Shown: one piece after another, positions 35,439 through 44,278 of the stretch | How positions within the stretch are numbered: position 1 is the first letter of the stretch | How the letters are laid out: each line of letters opens with the position of its first letter | Assembly (NCBI GenBank): GCA_902779305.1 | Contig: CACZBD010000011.1 | Span: forward strand, 167,268 to 231,267 | Origin: an uncultured Lachnospiraceae bacterium | GTDB taxonomy: Bacteria; Bacillota; Clostridia; Lachnospirales; Lachnospiraceae | Direction of reading: 5' to 3' | Length of the DNA: 64,000 nt | The notes under the pieces: generated by a model | Seen by the model: only the letters and a program-made list of their open reading frames with translations | What the model was told of the DNA's origin: nothing | Databases searched by the model: none | Program-made: the position numbers and the translations under genes

Positions 35439-37170
35439 CTGCGGGGGTGAGGTGGTCGATCTTCGGGATCGCGATCATGGAATAATTGGTATAGTAGACT
35501 ACAAAGCCGGGTGCTGCGCCGCCCGGTTTTTTGACTTCTTTTTTTTGCACGTAATCCACCTCGACTTTGCCGGAAGCGCGTGCGGAAGAGTAGTAGGCGG
35601 CAAGTGCTGCGGCCTCTTCGAAGGTCCTGTCCGGCAGCTCTTTGTTCTGTGCTTTCACGATCACGTGAGAGCCGGGAATCCCCTTTGCGTGGAACCACCA
35701 GTCATTTCCGGTCGCGACACGGAACGTCAGCTCATCGTTCTGGTAATTGTTCTTGCCCACATAGATATCGAATCCGTCCGAGCTGATGTAGTGCAGCGGG
35801 CGGCTTGTGATCTTCACTTTTTTTGCGGGACCTTTTCTCCTGACATAGCCGCTGTCGATGAGTTCCTCCCTGATCTGCATCAGGTCGTCCTCGAGCAGTG
35901 CCATGTCGATCGCAGCTGCGATCGAGGAGAGATGGTCGATCTCCTTTTTGGTTTCCGCAGTCTGCACGCTGACGGCTTCCTGCGTGCGTTTTAATTTGGC
36001 GTAGCGTTCAAAATACTTCTGCGCGTTTTCAAGCGCGCTCTTTGTCGGATCCAGAGGAATGGTGATCTCCTCGTTCGTGTAGTAATTCTCACAGGTATAG
36101 GAAGCACTCCCCGGTTCGCACTGATAGCCGTAGGTGTTCAGCATTTCGCCGTAAATCCGGTATTTTTCCTTCTTTTCGGCATCTTTAAGCTGCTTTAGCT
36201 GCAGATCGTATTTACGGACGTTGCGCTCAAGAAGCGTCTGCACGATCTTGCGAAGGTCCGCGGATTTCTGGCGGATCCTGGTATAGGCGTTTTTCTTTTC
36301 GTAGAAGGTTTTCAGGACTCTGGAAACGGAAGTATCATGCACCGTTGTTTCGCCGGCGTAGATCGAAAGCGGGAAAACGGCAAATTCGACGGGCTCGTCC
36401 TTTTTGAATACGATATTTGCATCAAAATCACCCGCCCGAGTCTGTTCCATCATCTTTTCCAGTTCCTCGTAGATCTTGCGGACCTGATCGCCATCCAATG
36501 CATTCGCGCTGATCTGCGAATCGATGCCGGCGCGGTAGAGCAGTTCCTCGCTCATGACGGGGGAAAATCCGGTCAGCACGGAATAGACGGCCTTGCAGGC
36601 AGGCATCGGCTGCGATAAGAAGGCGGATTGAAAATCATCGAAACCCGCCGTGAACGGATCCAGTTTGGAACCGGTATTCGGGATAAAGTAGGAGCGTCCC
36701 GGCAGGACTTCGCGCACGGAACTTACGAGCGCGGAGACATGCTTGATCGCATCGATGATCATGCCGTCTTCATCCGTAAAGATGATGTTGCTGTGTTTGC
36801 CCATGATCTCGATGATCAGTGTTTTCTTTTTCAGGTCACCCAGTTCATCGAGATGCTCCACATCAAACATTAAGATCCGCTCGAGCGAAGGCTGCCTGAT
36901 GGCAACGATCCTGCCGTTCTGCAGGTGTTTTCTGAGCAGCATGCAGAAATTCGGCGCGCTCATGGGACTTTGCTTGTTCGTATCGGTCAGATACAGAAAG
37001 GGAAGCGTGGCATCGGCGCACAGTAAAAGACGCTGCTGGCCGTCCGTCGTTTTCAGGGTCAGCAGGATCTCATCATTTTCCGGCTGCGCGATCTTATAGA
37101 TCCGCGCGTTTAAGATCGTATCAAGCAGCTGCGAGCGAAGCGCTGCAACCGTAAATCCGTCAAGAGCCAA
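35434..37170 (-). CDS. rqcH: NFACT-family ribosome quality control factor RqcH (Rqc2 homologue)
   Basis: A 578-residue protein that binds stalled 50S-peptidyl-tRNA complexes and directs C-terminal Ala tailing. The NFACT-N domain begins MALDGFTVAALRSQLL and includes HLDELGDLKKKTLIIEIMGKHSNIIF. A coiled-coil middle lies at about 290-430. The NFACT-R domain is YVGKNNYQNDELTFRVATGNDWWFHAKGIPGSHVIV near residue 475. The start codon is TTG with AAAGGA 9 bases upstream. The C-terminal codons run into the REP-like repeat. Formerly annotated as fibronectin-binding protein. Confidence 0.93.
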   Translation of the reverse strand: MALDGFTVAALRSQLLDTILNARIYKIAQPENDEILLTLKTTDGQQRLLLCADATLPFLYLTDTNKQSPMSAPNFCMLLRKHLQNGRIVAIRQPSLERILMFDVEHLDELGDLKKKTLIIEIMGKHSNIIFTDEDGMIIDAIKHVSALVSSVREVLPGRSYFIPNTGSKLDPFTAGFDDFQSAFLSQPMPACKAVYSVLTGFSPVMSEELLYRAGIDSQISANALDGDQVRKIYEELEKMMEQTRAGDFDANIVFKKDEPVEFAVFPLSIYAGETTVHDTSVSRVLKTFYEKKNAYTRIRQKSADLRKIVQTLLERNVRKYDLQLKQLKDAEKKEKYRIYGEMLNTYGYQCEPGSASYTCENYYTNEEITIPLDPTKSALENAQKYFERYAKLKRTQEAVSVQTAETKKEIDHLSSIAAAIDMALLEDDLMQIREELIDSGYVRRKGPAKKVKITSRPLHYISSDGFDIYVGKNNYQNDELTFRVATGNDWWFHAKGIPGSHVIVKAQNKELPDRTFEEAAALAAYYSSARASGKVEVDYVQKKEVKKPGGAAPGFVVYYTNYSMIAIPKIDHLTPAE

Positions 37171-37202
37171 GGTGCTTCGTCCTTTCTAAGTTCAATGCTA
37201 AC

Positions 37203-37231
37203 AGTTTAGCGAAAACAGTGCGGATTTGCAA
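37203..37231 (-). promoter_or_regulatory. Promoter of rqcH
   Basis: On the minus strand, TTGCAA (37231-37226), 17-base spacer, TAAACT (37208-37203), about 30 bases before the TTG start. Confidence 0.7.
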
Positions 37232-37286
37232 TAGCCCTTCCGTTATCCGTTAAGGACTTTTTCATGTAAAAATCAAGGGAAAAGAG

Positions 37287-37292
37287 TATAAT
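37287..37292 (+). promoter_or_regulatory. -10 element of the second GH13 gene
   Basis: TATAAT with no convincing -35 at 16-18 bases. It overlaps an in-frame ATG at 37291, which cannot be in the transcript made from it, and so supports translation from ATG 37318, preceded by GTGAGG. Confidence 0.5.
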
Positions 37293-37317
37293 GGATATCA
37301 TGAAAGTGAGGAATACC

Positions 37318-39003
37318 ATGCGAAACAAAACCGGCGGAGAACTGAAATGGTGGCAGAAGACCATCGCTTATGAGATCTATGTGAGAAGTTTCAAGGATTC
37401 AAACGGTGACGGGATCGGAGACTTGAACGGTATCACCTCGGAGCTGGATCATCTGAAGGAACTGGGAGTCGACGCGATCTGGCTGACACCGTGCTATGTT
37501 TCTCCGCAGGCGGACAACGGCTATGACATTGCCGATTATTACAGGATCGATCCGGCTTACGGCACGATGGAAGACATGGAACACCTGATCGCGGAGGCAA
37601 AAAAACGCGGCATCCGCATCGTCATGGATCTTGTGTTCAATCATACTTCGGATCAAAACGAATGGTTTCAGAGTTCCCGCAGGGGCGCAGAAAATGATAA
37701 GAGCGACTGGTATATCTGGGTGGACCCGAAGGAAGACGGGAGTGCGCCGACAAACTGGCGGAGCATCTTCGGCGGAAGCGCATGGACCTATGATGAGGGA
37801 CGCAAACAGTATTACCTGCATACATTTTTGCCGGAGCAGCCGGACTTAAACTGGGCAAATCCCGCGGTCAGAAAAGAACTGCAGTCCGTAGCAAAATTCT
37901 GGGTAAATAAAGGTGTCGGCGGGTTCCGGATGGATGCGATCACCTATATCAAAAAGCCGGAACGCTTTAGTGACGGGGAAGCGGATGCAAAGGACACTCT
38001 TGCAGGCATTCACGCCATGACGGCCAACACGGACGGTATTCTCGATTATCTGCATGAATTCAAGTCTGCCGTACAGGACGGGACGGATATTTTCACGGTC
38101 GGCGAGGCAAACGGTGTTTTCCCGGACCAGCTTCCGGACTGGATCGGAGAAAACGGCGTCTTTGACATGATCTTTCAGTTCGGCCTCGTGGACATCGATC
38201 TTCCCGATGAAAACAACTGGTGCGAAACCTGCAGCTGGAGCCTTAAGGATTTCAAATCTTTTTTTGCGGACAGCCTGCAATCCTGCGAAACGGCAGGCGG
38301 ATGGTTTCCGGTCGTTCTTGAAAATCACGATCAGCCGCGCTCGATCAGCCATTTCTTTCCGAAGGATGATAAAAGAGATGCCAGAGCAAAAGCGCTGGCA
38401 ACGCTGCTTCTGACGATGCGGGGCACGCCGTTTATCATGCAGGGCGAGGAACTCGGCTTTGAAAATGTTTCCTGGCAGTCGATCGAGGATTTCGACGATA
38501 TTTCCACGAAGAATCATTATGCGTTTTCTCTTGCGGAAGGCTATTCCAAAGAGCAGGCGCTTGAGAGCGTGCTCAGATTTTCCAGAGACAGTTCCCGCAC
38601 GCCGATGCAGTGGGAGCCGGGTGAGAACGCCGGATTCAGCACGGCAAAACCGTGGCTTCCAGTCTATCCCGATCATGATGTTTATAACAGGACGAGTGAA
38701 AAGAAGGATCCAGGTTCCGTCCTGAATCATTATATCCGGCTTGCAAAACTGCGCAGGACCTGCAGGGAACTGACGGACGGGGACTATACGGAACTGATGC
38801 CTGAAAATGAGCAGATCTTTTCCTACCGGCGGATGAACGAAAGCCGGAAGGCCACGATCTTTATAAACTTTACAAACCGGGAAGTTTCCTATGATCCGGC
38901 CTGTATTTCGGATGCGGAATGGATCTTTGGTACGGAGCAAAATGCCAAAAAGGGCTTGCTTAGGCCTTATGAGGCGGTGATCTATGAAGCGCCGGTTTCT
39001 TAA
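37318..39003 (+). CDS. GH13 alpha-glucosidase (oligo-1,6-glucosidase-like)
   Basis: A 561-residue cytoplasmic alpha-glucosidase. The barrel starts at once (WWQKTIAYEIYVRSFKDSNGDGIGDLNGI). The nucleophile Asp is in GFRMDAITYI, the acid/base Glu in TVGEANG, and the third catalytic Asp in LENHDQPRS. The calcium-type loop DSNGDGIGD is present. GTPFIMQGEELGFEN and RTPMQWEPGENAGFS fit the GH13_31-like oligo-1,6-glucosidase/trehalose-6-phosphate hydrolase group. The start is chosen at 37318 (see the -10 element). It lacks the N-terminal extension of the other GH13. It likely works with the symporter. Confidence 0.93.
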   Translation: MRNKTGGELKWWQKTIAYEIYVRSFKDSNGDGIGDLNGITSELDHLKELGVDAIWLTPCYVSPQADNGYDIADYYRIDPAYGTMEDMEHLIAEAKKRGIRIVMDLVFNHTSDQNEWFQSSRRGAENDKSDWYIWVDPKEDGSAPTNWRSIFGGSAWTYDEGRKQYYLHTFLPEQPDLNWANPAVRKELQSVAKFWVNKGVGGFRMDAITYIKKPERFSDGEADAKDTLAGIHAMTANTDGILDYLHEFKSAVQDGTDIFTVGEANGVFPDQLPDWIGENGVFDMIFQFGLVDIDLPDENNWCETCSWSLKDFKSFFADSLQSCETAGGWFPVVLENHDQPRSISHFFPKDDKRDARAKALATLLLTMRGTPFIMQGEELGFENVSWQSIEDFDDISTKNHYAFSLAEGYSKEQALESVLRFSRDSSRTPMQWEPGENAGFSTAKPWLPVYPDHDVYNRTSEKKDPGSVLNHYIRLAKLRRTCRELTDGDYTELMPENEQIFSYRRMNESRKATIFINFTNREVSYDPACISDAEWIFGTEQNAKKGLLRPYEAVIYEAPVS

Positions 39004-39012
39004 GAGCTTTGC

Positions 39013-39041
39013 TTGACTGCAAAATACCGATAGACTATAAT
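39013..39041 (+). promoter_or_regulatory. Promoter of the yicC-gmk-rpoZ-rimO-pgsA-cinA run
   Basis: TTGACT (39013-39018), 17-base spacer, TATAAT (39036-39041), 42 bases before the yicC start. Confidence 0.8.
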
Positions 39042-39082
39042 AAAATGGTCTGTGGCTTTTGGAATGCAAATGGGAGATCCGC

Positions 39083-39961
39083 ATGGTTAAGAGTATGACC
39101 GGGTTCGGCCGTTTCGAACTCGCTGATGAAAATAAAAAGATCACGGTCGAGATCAAATCCGTCAATCACCGTTATCTGGACATGAACCTCAAGATGCCCA
39201 AGAAACTGAACTTTTTCGAGGCATCGATCAGGAATCTTCTGAAGGAATATATCCAGCGCGGCAAGGTAGACGTCTTTATCACATATGAGGATTTTACCGA
39301 AAATCATTATGCCCTGCATTACAACAAGGAAATGGCGGCTTCCTACATGAAATATCTGCAGGAGATGTCCGAGGACTTTTCACTGGAAAACGATGTCCGC
39401 ATTTCCGTCCTTTCCAGATATCCGGAGGTCCTTTCGCTCGAAGAAACGGAAATGGACGAGCAGGAGCTGTGGGCGGATCTGGAAAAGACGATCCGGGGAG
39501 CAGCGGAACTGTTTGTACAGGCCAGGATCACGGAGGGTGAAAATCTATCCAGGGATCTGATCGCAAAACTTGACGGAATGCTCGGTCATGTAGATTATAT
39601 TGCCGAACGCGCGCCGCAGATCATAGAAGCTTACCGCAAAAAGATCACGGACCGTGTTACCGAGATGCTTGCGGATGCCAAGATCGATGAAGCAAGGATC
39701 ATGACGGAAGTAACCCTGTTTGCGGACAGGATCTGCGTGGATGAGGAGATCGTCAGACTCCGCTCGCATGTGGAGCATACCAAGCAGACATTGCTCGAAG
39801 GCGGCAGTGTCGGCCGTAAACTTGATTTTATCGCACAGGAAATGAACCGGGAAGCGAATACGATTCTTTCCAAGTCCAATGATCTGATCACCAGCGATCA
39901 CGCGATCGATCTAAAGACCGATATCGAAAAGGTGAGAGAACAGATCCAGAACATTGAGTGA
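39083..39961 (+). CDS. yicC: YicC/YloC family endoribonuclease
   Basis: A 292-residue protein of the YicC-like family, members of which cleave RNA. The N-terminus MVKSMTGFGRFEL is the family hallmark, and supports ATG 39083 (GGGAG six bases upstream) over an upstream ATG. The C-terminal DUF1732 part includes LFADRICVDEEIVRLRSHVEH and GRKLDFIAQEMNREANTILSKSND. It stands first in a run with gmk and rpoZ, as in many Firmicutes. Confidence 0.93.
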   Translation: MVKSMTGFGRFELADENKKITVEIKSVNHRYLDMNLKMPKKLNFFEASIRNLLKEYIQRGKVDVFITYEDFTENHYALHYNKEMAASYMKYLQEMSEDFSLENDVRISVLSRYPEVLSLEETEMDEQELWADLEKTIRGAAELFVQARITEGENLSRDLIAKLDGMLGHVDYIAERAPQIIEAYRKKITDRVTEMLADAKIDEARIMTEVTLFADRICVDEEIVRLRSHVEHTKQTLLEGGSVGRKLDFIAQEMNREANTILSKSNDLITSDHAIDLKTDIEKVREQIQNIE

Positions 39962-39968
39962 GGACGGC

Positions 39969-40604
39969 ATGGCAGGACGTGGATTATTACTGGTGATCTC
40001 AGGATTTGCCGGTTCCGGCAAAGGAACGATCTGTAAGGAACTGATGCAAAGGTATGACAACTACGCGTTTTCGGTTTCCGCAACGACCAGGGATCCAAGG
40101 CCGGGCGAACAGGACGGCGTCGATTATTTCTTCATTCCGAAGGAACGCTTTCTTGAAATGATCGAAGCAAAAGAACTGCTTGAATATGCGCAGTATGTTT
40201 CCAATTATTACGGAACGCCGCGCAAATATGTTGAGGAAAAGCTTCTCGAAGGCAAGGACGTGATCCTTGAGATCGAATGCCAGGGAGCGCTTCAGGTCAA
40301 GGAACTGTTTCCCGAGGCGGTATTGTTCTTCGTGATGCCGCCGAATGTGCAGGAGATCTACAACCGCCTGAAAGGCAGGGGGACCGAGACCGAGGAAGTG
40401 ATCTTGAAGCGCATGAAACGCGGACAGGAAGAAGCGGAGACGATCGCAAAGTATGACTACCTGCTCATCAACGATGACCTGAACGAAACCGTGACGCGCC
40501 TGCATGAAACGGTAAACAGCGCACGAAATGCGGCGGAGCGCAACAAAGATCTGGTTGCAAGGATCCGGGAAGAGTTCGTTTCTTTTTTCAAAGAACACGG
40601 ATGA
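39969..40604 (+). CDS. gmk: Guanylate kinase
   Basis: Converts GMP to GDP with ATP. The 211-residue protein has P-loop SGFAGSGKGT (FAG in place of the usual PSG), the GMP-binding VSATTRDPRPGEQDGVDYFFI, and the lid region RLKGRGTETEEVILKRM. The start ATG 39969 has GTGAGG upstream; an in-frame TTG at 39954 overlapping yicC is less likely. It is seven bases after yicC, with no remA gene between them. Confidence 0.95.
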   Translation: MAGRGLLLVISGFAGSGKGTICKELMQRYDNYAFSVSATTRDPRPGEQDGVDYFFIPKERFLEMIEAKELLEYAQYVSNYYGTPRKYVEEKLLEGKDVILEIECQGALQVKELFPEAVLFFVMPPNVQEIYNRLKGRGTETEEVILKRMKRGQEEAETIAKYDYLLINDDLNETVTRLHETVNSARNAAERNKDLVARIREEFVSFFKEHG

Positions 40605-40686
40605 CCGGGCGGCGGTAACAAGCCTGCACCGATCATGCAGGATAATAAAGATAGGATTCAGAAATATAAGTAATAGGAGAAAAGAC

Positions 40687-40923
40687 ATGTTACATCCCAG
40701 TTACACAGACCTGATGAAGGTCGTAAACAGCGAAGTGGAAGAGGGCGAGGCACCGGTTGTCAACAGCCGTTATTCCATCGTGATGGCTACCAGCAAAAGA
40801 GCCAGACAGCTGATCGACGGCGCACCGACACCGATCGAGAATGCGGAAGACAAGAAACCCCTTTCCGTTGCTGTGGAAGAAGTCAACAAAGGGATCATCA
40901 AGATTGTCGGAGACGAAGAGTAG
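40687..40923 (+). CDS. rpoZ: RNA polymerase omega subunit
   Basis: A 78-residue omega subunit. MLHPSYTDLMKVVN with the following NSRYSIVMATSKRARQLIDG is the conserved RpoZ core contacting the beta-prime tail. The start ATG 40687 is preceded by AGGAGAAA; the frame is open further upstream into gmk but only this start fits. An 82-base spacer follows gmk. It is a standard neighbour of gmk. Confidence 0.93.
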   Translation: MLHPSYTDLMKVVNSEVEEGEAPVVNSRYSIVMATSKRARQLIDGAPTPIENAEDKKPLSVAVEEVNKGIIKIVGDEE

Positions 40924-40925
40924 TT

Positions 40926-42269
40926 GTGGATAATGTCCGGATCCATTTTATTTCCCTAGGCTGTGATAAAAATCTGGTCGATGCGGAATCCATGCTCGGG
41001 CTTCTTTCGGCGCATGGATACGTGTTTACCGAAGACGCATCCGAAGCAGACGTGATCGTGATCAATACGTGTTGCTTTATTCATGATGCCATGGAAGAAA
41101 GCATTCAGACGATCATCGATATGGGAGCCTGTAAGGAAACGGGCAACTGCAAAGCACTGATCGTGACCGGGTGCTTAGGGACCGGCTATACCGAAGAAAT
41201 GCACAGGGAACTTCCGGAAGTGGATGCGATCCTGTCGGCTTCCGCCTATGATCAGATCGTTTCCGTCGTGGAAGATGTCCTTGCGCAGAAAAAGCATGAT
41301 GCGATCTCCGATGTCAATGCGCTTCCCCTGCCGGATGCAAAACGGGTTCTGACAACAGGCCACTATGCCTATTTAAAGATCGCGGAAGGCTGTGACAAAC
41401 GCTGCACGTATTGCGCGATCCCGAAGATGCGCGGCAGTTACCGGAGCATCCCGATGGAGCGGCTCGTTGCTGAAGCGCAGGATCTTGTGAAACAGGGCGC
41501 GAGAGAACTGATCCTGGTCGCACAGGAGACCACACTTTACGGCAGGGATCTGTATGGGGAAAAATCGCTCTGCCGGCTTCTTGAAAAACTATGCGGGATC
41601 GAAGATTTGAAGTGGATCCGCCTGCTGTACTGCTATCCGGAAGAGATCGATGACGATCTGATCGATGTGATCGCACGGGAAGAAAAGATCTGCAACTATC
41701 TGGATATCCCGATCCAGCATGCTTCTGACCGGATCTTAAAGCGGATGGGCAGAAGAACATCGCAGCAGGATATCAGGGAACTGATCGGTAAACTTCGTGA
41801 GAGGATCCCGGATATCTGCCTTCGTACCACGCTGATCTCGGGGTTTCCCGGCGAAACGGACGAAGATCACGCGGAACTGTTAAACTTTGTAAAAGAGATG
41901 AGATTTGACCGTCTGGGTGTCTTTACCTATTCAAGACAGGAAGGAACCCCGGCATATGATTTTGACGAACAGGTCGATGAAAAAACGGCCGGAAGCAGAC
42001 GGGATGAGATCATGAGACTCCAGCAGGAGATCTGCTATGACAAGAGTCTGGATCTTGTCGGAGAGAAGATGAATGTTCTTGTGGAAGGGCGTTTGATCGA
42101 CGAGGACGCCTGCCTGGCAAGAACTTACCGTGACGCACCCGATGTCGACGGCTGCCTGTTCCTTCAGACAGACCGTGAACTGATCAGCGGGGAACTTGTT
42201 CCGGTGATCGTGACCGGTGCCCACGAATATGATCTGATAGGAGAACTTGCAGATGAATCTGCCGAATAA
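40926..42269 (+). CDS. rimO: Ribosomal protein uS12 methylthiotransferase RimO
   Basis: Radical SAM enzyme that adds a methylthio group to the conserved Asp of ribosomal protein S12. The protein is 447 residues. It has an N-terminal MTTase domain (FISLGCDKNLVDAESMLG, with cluster Cys also in NTCCFIHDA and VTGCLG), the radical SAM motif CDKRCTYCAIP, and a C-terminal TRAM domain (GEKMNVLVEGRL...). The start is GTG 40926, two bases after rpoZ. The stop overlaps pgsA by 17 bases. Confidence 0.95.
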   Translation: MDNVRIHFISLGCDKNLVDAESMLGLLSAHGYVFTEDASEADVIVINTCCFIHDAMEESIQTIIDMGACKETGNCKALIVTGCLGTGYTEEMHRELPEVDAILSASAYDQIVSVVEDVLAQKKHDAISDVNALPLPDAKRVLTTGHYAYLKIAEGCDKRCTYCAIPKMRGSYRSIPMERLVAEAQDLVKQGARELILVAQETTLYGRDLYGEKSLCRLLEKLCGIEDLKWIRLLYCYPEEIDDDLIDVIAREEKICNYLDIPIQHASDRILKRMGRRTSQQDIRELIGKLRERIPDICLRTTLISGFPGETDEDHAELLNFVKEMRFDRLGVFTYSRQEGTPAYDFDEQVDEKTAGSRRDEIMRLQQEICYDKSLDLVGEKMNVLVEGRLIDEDACLARTYRDAPDVDGCLFLQTDRELISGELVPVIVTGAHEYDLIGELADESAE

Positions 42270-42852
42270 ACTGACAATCCTGAGGGCGGCAATGGTACCG
42301 TTCTTTGTATTTTTCCTGCTGACGGACCTGTGCGGTCCGATCGGTGACTGGATCGCGCTTTTCATTTTCATTGCGGCCTCCGTCACAGACCTTCTGGACG
42401 GAAAGATCGCGCGCAAATATGATCTTGTGACGAATTTCGGGAAATTCATGGATCCTTTGGCGGATAAACTTCTGGTCAGTTCGGCGCTGATCTGCCTGGT
42501 CTTTTTAAACAGACTGAATCCATGGATCGCGATCATCATCATCGCAAGAGAATTCATTATCAGCGGTTTCCGTCTGATCGCGAGCGATCAGGGGATCGTG
42601 ATCGCGGCAAGCTGGTGGGGGAAACTCAAAACGGTCTTCCAGATCGTGATGATCGGTTTCCTGATCGGAAGCCCGACGCTGATCGATTTTCTCGCCGGAT
42701 TTTATTCCGACATGCCGGCACTTGTCTATGTATCCGGCTTTTTCTACTGGACCTCGAAGATCCTCGTGTGGGTCGCGCTGTTCCTTACCGTGGTCTCGCT
42801 GGTTGATTACATTGTCAAGAACCGGAAAGTCCTTGACAGTTCGGAAAACTGA
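42253..42852 (+). CDS. pgsA: CDP-diacylglycerol--glycerol-3-phosphate 3-phosphatidyltransferase
   Basis: Integral membrane enzyme of phosphatidylglycerol synthesis, 199 residues. The CDP-alcohol phosphotransferase motif is complete in TDLLDGKIARKYDLVTNFGKFMDPLADK. ATG 42253 is chosen with AGGAGA eight bases upstream, within rimO; a TTG two codons earlier is also in frame. The cardiolipin/PG pathway partner genes are not in the window. Confidence 0.94.
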   Translation: MNLPNKLTILRAAMVPFFVFFLLTDLCGPIGDWIALFIFIAASVTDLLDGKIARKYDLVTNFGKFMDPLADKLLVSSALICLVFLNRLNPWIAIIIIAREFIISGFRLIASDQGIVIAASWWGKLKTVFQIVMIGFLIGSPTLIDFLAGFYSDMPALVYVSGFFYWTSKILVWVALFLTVVSLVDYIVKNRKVLDSSEN

Positions 42853-42867
42853 GTAGGGGAGTAAGTT

Positions 42868-44124
42868 ATGAGCGCTGAGATCATTTGTGTGGGAACGGAA
42901 CTGCTGCTTGGAAATATCGTCAATACCAACGCGGCCTATCTTGCGGAGCGCCTGGCATATCTGGGAATCCCCTGCTATTACCAGAGCGTCGTGGGAGATA
43001 ATGAGGAACGTCTCATGCATCTTGTAAAGATCGCGCTCCAGCGTTCCGAACTTGTGATCCTCTCAGGCGGACTCGGCCCCACGGAAGATGACCTGACCAA
43101 AGAGACGGCGGCAAAAGCGCTTGGACTGAAACTTGTCGAAGACAGCGTATCCAAAGAACATATCATTCAGTTTTTTAAGATCAGAAACAAAACCATTGCG
43201 GAGAACAACTGGAAACAGGCATTGATCCCGGAAGGGAGCATTGCGCTCGAAAATGAAAACGGCACGGCGCCGGGCATCATCATCGAGCAGGACGGAAGGA
43301 CGCTGATCCTGCTTCCGGGTCCTCCGAACGAATTGCTCCCGATGTTTCAAAATCAGGTTGAGCCTTACCTTCTGAAGAAACGGAAGGCTTCCATCTATTC
43401 GCAGATGGTCAAACTGTGCGGGATCGGAGAAAGCGATGTCGAGGAAGCGATCCGCGATCTGACCGGTTCGACGAACCCGACGGTTGCAACTTATGCCAAG
43501 ACCAGCGAAGTACATATCCGTGTGACCGCGTTTTCGGAAACGGAAGAACAGGCCAGAAAACTTGTCAAACCCGTCGTAAACCAGCTGAAGGCCCGTTTCG
43601 GAAGCATGATCTACACGACCGAACCCGAGGTCTCCTTAGAACAGGCGGTTGTCGAACTGCTTGCAAAAAACAATATGAAAGTCACCTGCGCGGAATCCTG
43701 TACGGGCGGCATGGTGGCTGCAAGACTGATCAATGTTCCGGGCGCATCGGCGGTTCTTCACGAATCGTTCGTGACCTATTCGAACAAAGCAAAGCGGACC
43801 TATCTGGATGTCAAAAAAGGGACATTGAAGAAATTCGGTGCCGTCAGCGAAGAGACGGCAAAAGAGATGGCACGCGGCGGATGTATCAATACCAAAGCGG
43901 ATGCCTGCATCGCGCTTACCGGGATCGCAGGACCGGACGGCGGGACAGAAGAGAAGCCGGTAGGACTTGTCTATATCGGATGCAGTGTGGCGGGAAAGAC
44001 GGAAGTCAGAGAGTGCCGTTTTTCCGGTAACCGCGCAAAGATCAGGGAATCCGCCTGTACGGCAGCGCTGAATATGCTAAGGACCTGCATTCTGGAATAT
44101 CTGAGCGAGACCAAGTTTACATAA
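42868..44124 (+). CDS. cinA: CinA family competence/damage-inducible protein
   Basis: A 418-residue protein. The N-terminal MoCF-type domain (ICVGTELLLGNIVNTNAAYLAERLA, SGGLGPTEDDLTKE) has, in homologues, ADP-ribose or NAD-related pyrophosphatase activity. The C-terminal CinA domain (AESCTGGMVAARLINVPGAS, ALTGIAGPDGG) is nicotinamide-nucleotide amidohydrolase-like (PncC). It sits directly upstream of recA, as in many Gram-positive bacteria. Ribosome site AGGGGAG. Confidence 0.94.
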   Translation: MSAEIICVGTELLLGNIVNTNAAYLAERLAYLGIPCYYQSVVGDNEERLMHLVKIALQRSELVILSGGLGPTEDDLTKETAAKALGLKLVEDSVSKEHIIQFFKIRNKTIAENNWKQALIPEGSIALENENGTAPGIIIEQDGRTLILLPGPPNELLPMFQNQVEPYLLKKRKASIYSQMVKLCGIGESDVEEAIRDLTGSTNPTVATYAKTSEVHIRVTAFSETEEQARKLVKPVVNQLKARFGSMIYTTEPEVSLEQAVVELLAKNNMKVTCAESCTGGMVAARLINVPGASAVLHESFVTYSNKAKRTYLDVKKGTLKKFGAVSEETAKEMARGGCINTKADACIALTGIAGPDGGTEEKPVGLVYIGCSVAGKTEVRECRFSGNRAKIRESACTAALNMLRTCILEYLSETKFT

Positions 44125-44185
44125 CATATCCAATAAAAACAGCAGCAAAGAATCAGCAAAAAAATAAAAAAATAAAGATCGGCAG

Positions 44186-44214
44186 TTGACAAAATCGAAC
44201 AGATGTTTTATTCT
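44186..44214 (+). promoter_or_regulatory. recA promoter with overlapping half-conserved LexA site
   Basis: TTGACA (44186-44191), 17-base spacer, TATTCT (44209-44214). Within the spacer, CGAACAGATGTTTT (44196-44209) matches the CGAAC-N4-GTTCG operator well in its left half and partly in its right half. Confidence 0.85.
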
Positions 44215-44226
44215 GAATATCGGAAG

Positions 44227-44240
44227 CGAACATTTGTTCG
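44227..44240. promoter_or_regulatory. LexA (SOS) operator of recA
   Basis: CGAACATTTGTTCG is a perfect match to the Gram-positive LexA/DinR consensus CGAAC-N4-GTTCG and is self-complementary in its arms. It lies just downstream of the predicted transcription start, so LexA binding would block recA transcription. Confidence 0.92.
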
Positions 44241-44278
44241 CGTGTGGGGTCTGAATATTTGATAAGGAGATCACAGTT

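Noticed and set aside
37291..37317. Translation start of the second GH13 gene at ATG 37291
   Set aside because: This ATG overlaps the TATAAT box; the transcript would begin after it, and ATG 37318 has the better ribosome site.
37846..39165. Long open frame (439 codons) on the minus strand opposite the second GH13 gene
   Set aside because: It lies antisense to a full-length GH13 enzyme with all catalytic motifs, has no ribosome site, and its product resembles no family; similar antisense openings occur opposite 51752-52807 and 57350-58483 and come from the codon bias of the true genes.
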